The translations under genes and the position numbers were made by a program. A DNA stretch of 6,229 bases from SFEL01 sp045592165 (GTDB lineage Bacteria; Bacillota; Clostridia; Christensenellales; CAG-138), in assembly GCA_045592165.1 (NCBI GenBank), contig JAZNUG010000190.1, positions 1 to 6,229 on the forward strand, in the 5' to 3' direction. How positions within the stretch are numbered: position 1 is the first letter of the stretch; each line of letters begins with the position of its first letter. The notes under the pieces are model-generated. The model made no database searches. It had not been told where the DNA came from and saw only the letters and a program-made list of their open reading frames with translations. Shown piece after piece: positions 1 to 4,711 of this stretch.

Positions 1-82
1 AACCGATGGAGCAGGGCAATATGATTCCTCTCAATCAACATATAGGCAATCGAATACGTTTTTACCGCACCCGGCGAAACAT
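1..82 (+). repeat. Artefactual duplicate of 167-248 (short library insert)
   Basis: Bases 1-82 repeat 167-248 at an offset of 166. The first 58 bases are identical and there are four mismatches after that (59/225 T/C, 65/231 C/T, 72/238 C/A, 74/240 G/A). All four are silent in the regulator reading frame: the Arg codon at 57-59, the Tyr codon at 63-65 and the Arg codon at 72-74. The copy begins exactly at the base that follows the adapter in the second copy and ends exactly where the adapter starts. This is what an 82-bp insert in a circularised library molecule would give. It appears to come from a sister strain and was joined to the contig through the shared 58 bases. It is not a second gene. 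Confidence 0.88.
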
Positions 83-166
83 AAGTCGGAGGCCAAGCGG
101 TCTTAGGAAGACAAGAGGCAAGTCCAACTCCTTGGCCCACAGAACGACATGGCTACGATCCGACTT
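83..166 (+). other. MGI/BGI DNBSEQ sequencing adapter retained in the assembly
   Basis: This stretch matches the DNBSEQ adapter pair as I remember it. Bases 83-114 are the 32-nt read-1 adapter arm, starting AAGTCGGAGGCC and ending GGAAGACAA. Bases 115-124 (GAGGCAAGTC) sit in the 10-nt barcode slot. Bases 125-166 are the reverse complement of the 42-nt read-2 arm, starting CAACTCCTTGG and ending GATCCGACTT, with one apparent mismatch at 137 (C where I expect T). The ends form an 8-bp inverted repeat (AAGTCGGA/TCCGACTT). Both arms lie contiguous around a barcode, which is the layout of a circularised library, not of Illumina read-through. It is synthetic sequence and carries no biology. Confidence 0.95.
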
Positions 167-173
167 AACCGAT

Positions 174-177
174 GGAG
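174..177 (+). promoter_or_regulatory. Ribosome binding site that sets the regulator start at 187
   Basis: GGAG ends nine bases before the ATG at 187. The upstream in-frame ATG at 172 overlaps this motif. Only five genuine bases (167-171) precede it before the adapter, so 172 has no testable ribosome binding site. The start at 187 (MIPLNQHIG) is therefore preferred. Confidence 0.6.
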
Positions 178-186
178 CAGGGCAAT

Positions 187-903
187 ATGATTCCTCTCAA
201 TCAACATATAGGCAATCGAATACGCTTTTATCGCACCAGACGAAACATGTCCCAGGAGCAGCTTGCCATGAAGATATTCAAAAGCAAGTCCACCCTGTCC
301 AAGTATGAGAGCGGAAAGATACCTATTGATATAGAAACGCTGTACCTTATCGCTTCAGAGCTGGAGGTGGAGATGTCCGCATTGGTGGATTATCCCATTC
401 CTTCCAAAACACAGCTGCCTCTGTACCGTGATCCCTTCGACAACTCGGACAGGATATACATGTATTACTTTGACGGCCGCAGCAATCGCACCACAAAAAC
501 ACTCATCTGCCTTGAACAGGGACAGCGTAACGGCAATACCCTGCCCTGCCGCTGCTATATGGATATTCCTTCCTTTGATGAGCATGAGCAGTGCAAGTAT
601 TTTTACACAGGCACCGCCGTTCAGTATGAGATGATATCCTACATACATCTTTACAACCAATTCAACCCCACCGAGCACATTACCATCAGCATACTGAATC
701 CATTCCACAGGACTCAGCTCATATGGGGCATAATGAGCGCCATCTCATTTAATCCCATCACTCCTCTTGCTCTAAAGTGCCTGCTGTCCCCCGTGCAGAT
801 GCCGGACGTGATGCTGAAAAAGGAACTGCTCACCTTCAGCAAGGATGACGTAAAGGCCATCAAAAAACTGAACATGCTGCTGCTGAATACGGATGCGCCG
901 TAA
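187..903 (+). CDS. XRE-family helix-turn-helix transcriptional regulator
   Basis: This is a cytoplasmic DNA-binding regulator of 238 aa. Residues 8-66 form a classic HTH_3/XRE domain: the IGNRIRFYRTRRNMSQEQLA segment, then a turn and recognition helix (KSKSTLSKYESGK), then a closing helix pair to ELEVEMSALV. The C-terminal 170 residues are not a peptidase or a recognisable ligand-binding domain. They are a mixed fold with a YMYYFDGR start, several Cys (108, 121, 123, 136, 198) and a lysine-rich last helix, and probably act as the sensor or dimerisation part. The gene lies 206 bp upstream of the TSUP permease on the same strand, with a strong promoter between them, so it may control that permease. 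An in-frame ATG at 172 would add five residues. The promoter is lost beyond the contig artefact. The HTH call is firm; the target and signal are unknown. Confidence 0.87.
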   Translation: MIPLNQHIGNRIRFYRTRRNMSQEQLAMKIFKSKSTLSKYESGKIPIDIETLYLIASELEVEMSALVDYPIPSKTQLPLYRDPFDNSDRIYMYYFDGRSNRTTKTLICLEQGQRNGNTLPCRCYMDIPSFDEHEQCKYFYTGTAVQYEMISYIHLYNQFNPTEHITISILNPFHRTQLIWGIMSAISFNPITPLALKCLLSPVQMPDVMLKKELLTFSKDDVKAIKKLNMLLLNTDAP

Positions 904-1016
904 CGGGCGGCAATAAGAAATATTTTGTTCAATAAGATTAGTTCACAAAGAAAGATCGCACTGGGTGAGCATCCGGTTTGCTTTGTAAAGGGGACGGCGG
1001 ATATGTCCGGGGGATT

Positions 1017-1045
1017 TTGAAAGCGCTTGTCAGTCCGTATATAAT
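1017..1045 (+). promoter_or_regulatory. Consensus sigma-A promoter of the TSUP permease gene
   Basis: TTGAAA (1017-1022) and a perfect TATAAT (1040-1045) are separated by 17 bp. The expected transcription start is near 1052, leaving a leader of about 58 nt before the ATG at 1110. This shows the permease has its own promoter rather than depending on readthrough from the regulator gene. The rest of 904-1109 holds no coding region that I can support and no convincing terminator for the regulator. Confidence 0.75.
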
Positions 1046-1046
1046 G

Positions 1047-1061
1047 GGTTAGAATTTAACC
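1047..1061 (+). promoter_or_regulatory. Dyad at the transcription start, possible operator
   Basis: GGTTA (1047-1051) and TAACC (1057-1061) are inverted around GAATT, giving a nearly perfect 15-bp dyad. It begins two bases after the -10 box and covers the expected start site. That is a position where a bound repressor would block initiation. The XRE regulator encoded just upstream is the obvious candidate to bind it, but the pairing is inference. Confidence 0.4.
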
Positions 1062-1070
1062 AGTAAAAAG

Positions 1071-1085
1071 GCTGCCCGAGGCGGC
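1071..1085 (+). promoter_or_regulatory. Small leader hairpin before the permease ribosome binding site
   Basis: GCTGCC (1071-1076) pairs with GGCGGC (1080-1085), including one G-U pair, across a three-base loop. It sits directly ahead of the purine-rich stretch GAGGAAAAGGA (1087-1097) that serves as ribosome binding site. It could modulate translation, but the stem is short and it may be fortuitous. Confidence 0.25.
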
Positions 1086-1109
1086 TGAGGAAAAGGATAC
1101 GGATGGCTT

Positions 1110-1970
1110 ATGCTGAAACTGCTCATTTACGGATTTGCCGCCCTTATCGTGGTATACGGCAGTATACTGGCAAGGGATCTTATGCATAATCGTGACCTTG
1201 TAGGGAAGGAAAAGGGTAATGCCATAGCCATATGCATTGCCACGGCCTGCGTGCAGTTTCTGGCCACCTTCGGCATATCGGATTTCAATGTGAGCATTCC
1301 CATATACAGGGCCACAGGCTGGGTGGATGACCAGCGGCTGCCCGGCACCCTCCTTACTGCCACCGTTATACCCGGGGCGGTGATATCCATACTGTATATC
1401 TCAGGAGCCGTGGTGGAGACCGCAACGCTGTTGAGCTGTCTGCTGGCCCAGTCTCTGGGCTCCGTGATAGGGGTAAGGATTGTATCAAACATGAAGGGGC
1501 AGAGCATAAAGAAGGCCATGGCTGTTGCGCTGCTTGCCTCCGTGGCGGTGATACTGATAAAGATGCTCAGCACAGGCTCGGAGGGCGGAAACCTGACGGG
1601 CTTTGACGCCGGCACCCTTGCATGGCTGATACCGGTGTATATACTGTTTGGCATAGTGAATATGCTGGGCTTTGGGGTAAAGGCGCTGTCTATGGCGCTG
1701 CTGATGACACTGGGGCTTTCCGCCAAATGCGTGCTGCCGGTGGTGCTGAGCAGCTGCGGCTTTGGCTCCTGCTGCGGGGCAATACAGTTTATCCGCAAGG
1801 GAAAATATCAGCGGAAGATCGCCATGCTGTCCTCCGTAGCAGGCGCGGCAGGTGTGGTGATAGGCGCCAGCTTTGTAAAGGGGCTGCCAACAGACGTGCT
1901 TCAGTGGATAATGATAGGCGTAATGCTGTATACCGCCGTCACCATGCTGATACCAAAGAAAAAAGCGTAA
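1110..1970 (+). CDS. TauE/SafE-family (TSUP) anion permease
   Basis: This is an integral membrane protein of 286 aa, close to the usual family size of about 250-300 aa. It has eight to ten hydrophobic segments (roughly 3-21, 38-56, 79-99, 105-125, 136-152, 169-187, 190-224, 238-257 and 262-281). The family's internal duplication is visible: the FGISDFNVSIPIYRATGW block (54-71) with its following LPGTLLTAT resembles FGVKALSMALLMTLGLSAK (188-206) followed by LPVVLSSC. The C-terminal IQFIRKGKY, then a glycine-rich helix, then FVKGLP, is typical of clostridial members. TSUP proteins move small anions such as sulfite, sulfoacetate or other organic acids; the substrate here is unknown. The ribosome binding site is AAGGA at 1093-1097 with a long 12-nt spacing. 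The out-of-frame ATG at 1103 was not used. The gene has its own promoter and possible operator. Confidence 0.82.
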   Translation: MLKLLIYGFAALIVVYGSILARDLMHNRDLVGKEKGNAIAICIATACVQFLATFGISDFNVSIPIYRATGWVDDQRLPGTLLTATVIPGAVISILYISGAVVETATLLSCLLAQSLGSVIGVRIVSNMKGQSIKKAMAVALLASVAVILIKMLSTGSEGGNLTGFDAGTLAWLIPVYILFGIVNMLGFGVKALSMALLMTLGLSAKCVLPVVLSSCGFGSCCGAIQFIRKGKYQRKIAMLSSVAGAAGVVIGASFVKGLPTDVLQWIMIGVMLYTAVTMLIPKKKA

Positions 1971-1993
1971 TAGAATATGTTTTATCCATACAA

Positions 1994-2020
1994 AAACGGG
2001 CGGCTCAGGGCCGTCCGTTT
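1994..2020. terminator. Bidirectional hairpin terminator between convergent genes
   Basis: An 11-bp stem (1994-2004 with 2010-2020, one G-U pair) encloses a five-base loop. On the + strand it ends in TTT and a loose T-rich stretch after the permease gene. On the - strand the arm ends in five T (complement of 1992-1996), after the PrdE-like gene. One element can therefore end both transcription units. The T tract is better on the - strand. Confidence 0.82.
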
Positions 2021-2044
2021 GCTGTTGACAAGATATTGTTTACC

Positions 2045-2530
2045 CTAAGTGGTGCCGCGGCTCTTTTTCATCCTTAGCTTGAGGAAGGACAGGGCCTTTC
2101 TGGCGGTAAGGGGGGTAACGGTGTGCTCCGCCAGTATGTCTGTGAGGGCGCCGGCGGTCTCGTCGTAGTTGTGATAAAAATTCAATACGCTCTTGTTCAG
2201 GCTGTCATTCTGCACTACGAAATCGTGGGCGGGGCAGAGGCTGAGGGCGCAGGCGGGAATTCCCCGCTTTTCTATTTCGTCAATGGTGTTTGCGTAGTCC
2301 ACATGGTTGTTGCCTATGCCGTTGCAGGAGAGTATTGCGCCGGATACTCCCATGCCCGCCACCAGCTCTGCGGCGCGGGTGCTGACGAAGTGCTTGTCGT
2401 CGCCGTCATCGGGAGAGCCAACCAGTATTATACCCCTGAGATTCACCTCGGGATCGGACGACACCACATCAAGGAGCGGATCGCGGAAATGATGCAGTGT
2501 GGTTTCTTTCATGCTTTTGCCAAGTCCCAT
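2045..2530 (-). CDS. prdE: PrdE-like protein (C-terminal half of GrdE/PrdA-type reductase component B)
   Basis: This is a soluble 161-aa protein. It begins MGLGKSMKETTLHHFRDPLL, followed by a Rossmann-like core (LRGIILVG at 31-38, SGAILSCNGIGNNHVDY at 63-79, then IEKRGIPACAL at 86-96) and a basic C-terminal helix. From memory, this order matches the C-terminal half of glycine reductase GrdE: HQNNPVIEELY, NFVGVIV, then EGFGNPDTDL, then KIERKGIKTVLV. That half is the portion released when the proprotein is cleaved at cysteine. As a separate short gene next to an N-terminal-half partner, it corresponds to PrdE of D-proline reductase clusters, where PrdD and PrdE accompany PrdA. The exact role of PrdE is not settled. 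The start is fixed by AGGAGG ten bases upstream. Only 19 bp separate it from the PrdD-like gene, so the two are cotranscribed. The stop is TAG. The alternative is an uncharacterised paralogue acting on another substrate. Confidence 0.7.
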   Translation of the reverse strand: MGLGKSMKETTLHHFRDPLLDVVSSDPEVNLRGIILVGSPDDGDDKHFVSTRAAELVAGMGVSGAILSCNGIGNNHVDYANTIDEIEKRGIPACALSLCPAHDFVVQNDSLNKSVLNFYHNYDETAGALTDILAEHTVTPLTARKALSFLKLRMKKSRGTT

Positions 2531-2540
2531 ATTCTGCTGT

Positions 2541-2546
2541 CCTCCT
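2541..2546 (-). promoter_or_regulatory. Strong ribosome binding site of the PrdE-like gene
   Basis: On the minus strand a perfect AGGAGG lies three bases after the stop of the PrdD-like gene and ten bases before the ATG of the PrdE-like gene. It shows that the second half is independently translated by design, and it argues against the pair being one frameshifted gene. Confidence 0.85.
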
Positions 2547-2549
2547 GTT

Positions 2550-3299
2550 TTAATCCAGCGCCCTTACTGCGCCGTCCCGGTATTGATTGGGGGTGAGGAA
2601 TACCGGCATATTGCCCATGTCTATTATGGAACGTCCGCCCGCAAGGCCGCAGGGCTCATCGGGAAACAGTACGGTATCGTATACCGCACCCTGCCCCGAA
2701 ACCTCTTTAAGTATGACCACATCGGGAAGTCCGGGAACATATTCGTCGGTGTAGTGATGTACCTCAGTGCAGGAATAGGGATGGAACTTCTTCATCTGCA
2801 GCCTGAATTCCTGACAGAATTCGTCAAAGGCCTGATATATGGCGGTAACACCCTCCCGGGTGGTCCAGGCGTTTTCCACTGCTATTACATCAAACAGCAC
2901 CAGAAAGTCATCCTCTGAGGGGGTGCCGGGCCGTCCCCAGGCAACCCGATCCTGCAGTATGCCCTCGCAGCCGCCGCCGTTGGTTATCTGGCGGCCCGCT
3001 TCATCCACACCTGTAAGCAGCATGGCAAGGCCGGTGCAGGTATGGGTGATGCCCTCGCCCAGCCTGCCCAGCGCCTTTGTGGACAGAGGCAGTACGTCCA
3101 TTATGGTTTCGCAATACACCTGCCGCTGACCTGGAGGCAGTATGCGTACCTGGATGCTGCGTATATAGGGGTCATGGTAAAAAGTTTTTTCTGACCAGCG
3201 GCTGTGGATGGTCATATGGCCGTCCTGAGTTATGCGGTTTTGCTGGCCGAAGCATACATCTGAAATATGAAAGCACTTGATGGTAAGCCGGGTGCCCAT
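2550..3299 (-). CDS. prdD: PrdD-like protein (N-terminal half of GrdE/PrdA-type reductase component B)
   Basis: This is a soluble 249-aa protein with no signal peptide. The N-terminus (LTIKCFHISDVCFG, then DGHMTIH, then VRILPPG and IMDVLPL at 65-71) follows the N-terminal pattern of GrdE-type proteins (Pfam Gly_reductase), remembered as I-x-DV-x-FG, DG-x-L-x-I, V-x-PG, DV-x-P. Further matches are an EGI at 112-114 and the end MPVFLTPNQYRDGAV, which resembles LPTLISPNEILDGAIVSGN of GrdE. In GrdE and PrdA the next residue is the cysteine that becomes the pyruvoyl group. Here the protein stops after ALD and that cysteine is absent. This suits PrdD of D-proline reductase clusters, a non-cleaved relative of the PrdA N-terminal part. 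The start has AAAGGAG seven bases upstream. It heads a two-gene operon. The enzymatic role is unproven. Confidence 0.7.
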   Translation of the reverse strand: MGTRLTIKCFHISDVCFGQQNRITQDGHMTIHSRWSEKTFYHDPYIRSIQVRILPPGQRQVYCETIMDVLPLSTKALGRLGEGITHTCTGLAMLLTGVDEAGRQITNGGGCEGILQDRVAWGRPGTPSEDDFLVLFDVIAVENAWTTREGVTAIYQAFDEFCQEFRLQMKKFHPYSCTEVHHYTDEYVPGLPDVVILKEVSGQGAVYDTVLFPDEPCGLAGGRSIIDMGNMPVFLTPNQYRDGAVRALD

Positions 3300-3330
3300 G
3301 GCGGCGCTCCTTTCCTGAAGGCTTGCTGAG

Positions 3331-3363
3331 ATAATATATATTATACAACCTGCAGGCGGCAGG
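3331..3363 (-). repeat. Two palindromes overlapping the prdDE-type promoter
   Basis: A perfect 14-bp A/T palindrome (3331-3344, ATAATATATATTAT) covers the -10 box and the likely start site. A G/C dyad, CCTGC (3349-3353) and GCAGG (3359-3363), which contains the perfect octamer CCTGCAGG (3349-3356), fills the spacer between -10 and -35. Either could be a regulator site. The A/T palindrome may also simply be promoter melting sequence. Confidence 0.35.
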
Positions 3364-3368
3364 TGGAA
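3340..3368 (-). promoter_or_regulatory. Probable promoter of the PrdD/PrdE-like operon
   Basis: On the minus strand a perfect TATAAT (complement of 3340-3345) lies 17 bp after TTCCAC (complement of 3363-3368), which is a poor -35 box. Transcription would start near 3334, some 35 nt before the ATG at 3299. The weak -35 suggests dependence on an activator, or low basal activity. Confidence 0.5.
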
Positions 3369-3377
3369 TAGGCGGAT

Positions 3378-3400
3378 AAAAGAAAAGCGGGGAACCGCCT
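3378..3400 (-). terminator. Rho-independent terminator of the ABC importer operon
   Basis: On the minus strand AGGCGG (complement of 3395-3400) pairs with CCGCTT (complement of 3385-3390) around the loop TTCC. The run TTTTCTTTT (complement of 3378-3386) overlaps the end of the stem and follows it. It lies 35 bp past the stop of the binding-protein gene and just upstream of the PrdD-like operon promoter, so it separates the two units. Confidence 0.7.
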
Positions 3401-3434
3401 GCGGGTCGCCGCCAAAGCTATTCAGCTTGTTTAA

Positions 3435-4649
3435 TTACAGAACGGGAGTCCAGGCCAGAGCCATTACGTCCTCTACGTTGTCCATGGTCTCGATGAGGCC
3501 CAGACGGATGTAGCGGGCAGCGAAGTCTTCCAGAGTGGTCTTGGTGAACTCATCGGAAAGGCCGAACTGCAGAGAATTGTTGATCATAACGTTCATCTCG
3601 CGGTTACCGCCGTTCCAGCCCATTTCCATCAGGATGTCGGTGGCTTCTTCGGGGTTGTCACGCATGAAGCTGTGGGCCTTCTGTACGGCCTGGGCTACCT
3701 TCTTGGCGATGGTGGGGTTCTCGCGAACGAACTTGCCGCTCATAGCCATTACGCAGCACATACGGTTTGCAAAGTCGGTATCCAGCTGGGAACGGATGCA
3801 CTTGAGGGTGCCGTCCTTAACCATGCTGTAAGCAAAGGTATCGCTGAGGAGAGCGCCGGAGATTTCGCCGTTCTGCATAGCGGTTACGCAGGCGTCGGAG
3901 GAAACCTGAATGAGCTCAACGTCGTTCTTGTAGTCGATTCCGTCTGCATCCAGCAGCAGAGCGGTGATGTTGTAGTCGGACTTGCCGATGCCGTTGGGAA
4001 CGGAAATGGCAGTGCCCTTCATGTCGGCAGTGGTGTTGTATTCGCTGTCGGCAAGAACGTACAGGGACTTGCAGCCGATGTGGCCGCCGCCTACGAAGGT
4101 GATGTCAACGCCGTTGGTGATGGGAACCATCATCTTGGCCATCATGCCTACGGCAACGTCTACCTGGTTGGTGCCCAGAGCTTCAACGTCGCTGCTGCCC
4201 TTAACGCCTTCAGCGGTGAGGCCTGCTTCTTCATAGTAGCCGAGATGAGCTGCCATGGTGGGGCCGGCGGTGCAGCCGTCAGACATGAAGTAGTTGATGG
4301 CACGGCCATAAGCGGGCTCGTTCTTCATGGCTTCCAGCTCTTCAGCGGTGGGGGTCAGGTCAAAGTTGGCCATATCGATGGCGCGGCCTTCAACTTCTAC
4401 GGGAACAAACAGGGCTTCCCAGTTGCCGGAGGCAGCAGCCTCAGCAGCATCCATATGCTCGGCAGCCTCGTTAACCTCAACGTCTTCAACGGTACCAACT
4501 TCGATCTGGCCGTCGTTGTTGAAGTCTTCGATAACGGTGGATTCAACGGCGCCTTCCTGATTGTCGGCGTCTTCCAGACCTGCGCATGCGCACAGGGACA
4601 GACCCATGACCAGAGCCATGATCAGTGCAAGGAACTTCTTTGCGTTCAT
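3435..4649 (-). CDS. ABC transporter substrate-binding lipoprotein, nitrate/sulfonate/taurine type
   Basis: This is a 404-aa extracytoplasmic lipoprotein. Residues 2-22 are a lipoprotein signal peptide (two Lys, a hydrophobic core, then L-C-A|C), with Cys22 the likely lipidated residue. About 90 acidic residues follow (24-113), including DFNNDGQIE at 42-50. The NMT1/SsuA-type fold then runs from about 115: AINYFMSDGCTAGPTMAAHL, GYYEEAGLTAEGV, a G-D-V hinge (DVAVGM), MKGTAISVPNGIG, and an AQAVQKAHSFMRDNPEEAT helix. This family binds small solutes such as sulfonates, nitrate, bicarbonate or thiamin precursors; the ligand here is not predictable. The mature part has Cys126, 193, 254, 284, 298 and 299. 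An in-frame ATG at 4691 would add 14 residues but has no ribosome binding site. The ATG at 4649 has AAGGAG 12 bases upstream and gives a clean signal peptide. It is the last gene of the operon. Confidence 0.9.
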   Translation of the reverse strand: MNAKKFLALIMALVMGLSLCACAGLEDADNQEGAVESTVIEDFNNDGQIEVGTVEDVEVNEAAEHMDAAEAAASGNWEALFVPVEVEGRAIDMANFDLTPTAEELEAMKNEPAYGRAINYFMSDGCTAGPTMAAHLGYYEEAGLTAEGVKGSSDVEALGTNQVDVAVGMMAKMMVPITNGVDITFVGGGHIGCKSLYVLADSEYNTTADMKGTAISVPNGIGKSDYNITALLLDADGIDYKNDVELIQVSSDACVTAMQNGEISGALLSDTFAYSMVKDGTLKCIRSQLDTDFANRMCCVMAMSGKFVRENPTIAKKVAQAVQKAHSFMRDNPEEATDILMEMGWNGGNREMNVMINNSLQFGLSDEFTKTTLEDFAARYIRLGLIETMDNVEDVMALAWTPVL

Positions 4650-4684
4650 TCTTAAGTTTTTCTCCTTAATTTTTTTATTCGTGA

Positions 4685-4698
4685 ACCGCATATGCGGT
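4685..4698 (-). promoter_or_regulatory. Intercistronic palindromic hairpin before the binding-protein gene
   Basis: ACCGC-ATAT-GCGGT is a perfect 14-bp palindrome in the 62-bp gap between the ATPase stop and the binding-protein start. It has no T tract, so it is not a terminator. In importer operons such hairpins often stabilise the binding-protein part of the message after processing, which would raise its level relative to the membrane components. That role is inferred here. Confidence 0.4.
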
Positions 4699-4711
4699 AA
4701 GCGAAACAGGT

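Noticed and set aside
83..166. Possible tRNA or structured RNA, because the ends are complementary
   Set aside because: The complementarity is the designed 8-bp end match of the sequencing adapter arms.
6..308. A 100-codon + strand reading frame at the contig start
   Set aside because: It begins in the duplicated insert, runs through the adapter and re-enters the regulator gene in the wrong frame. It is an assembly artefact.
1027..1045. TTGTCA (1027-1032) as the -35 box for TATAAT at 1040
   Set aside because: The spacing is only 7 bp. TTGAAA at 1017 gives the correct 17 bp.
1127..1798. Minus-strand open frame (223 codons) within the permease gene
   Set aside because: The + strand frame gives a clear membrane protein with TSUP features, promoter and ribosome binding site. 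The antisense product is low-complexity and unlike any family.
2531..2552. The PrdD/PrdE-like pair as one frameshifted GrdE or PrdA gene (pseudogene)
   Set aside because: The junction has a perfect AGGAGG, a well-placed ATG and a family-like MG-x-G-x-S-x-KET start. No frame across it contains the expected cysteine. Two real genes explain it better.
3672..4655. Long + strand open frame (327 codons) opposite the binding-protein gene
   Set aside because: It has no family resemblance or good ribosome binding site. It mirrors the codon pattern of a well-supported minus-strand lipoprotein gene.
4650..4691. Binding-protein start at the upstream ATG (4691)
   Set aside because: No ribosome binding site precedes it, and it puts a charged stretch ahead of a normal lipoprotein signal peptide. 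The ATG at 4649 has AAGGAG upstream.
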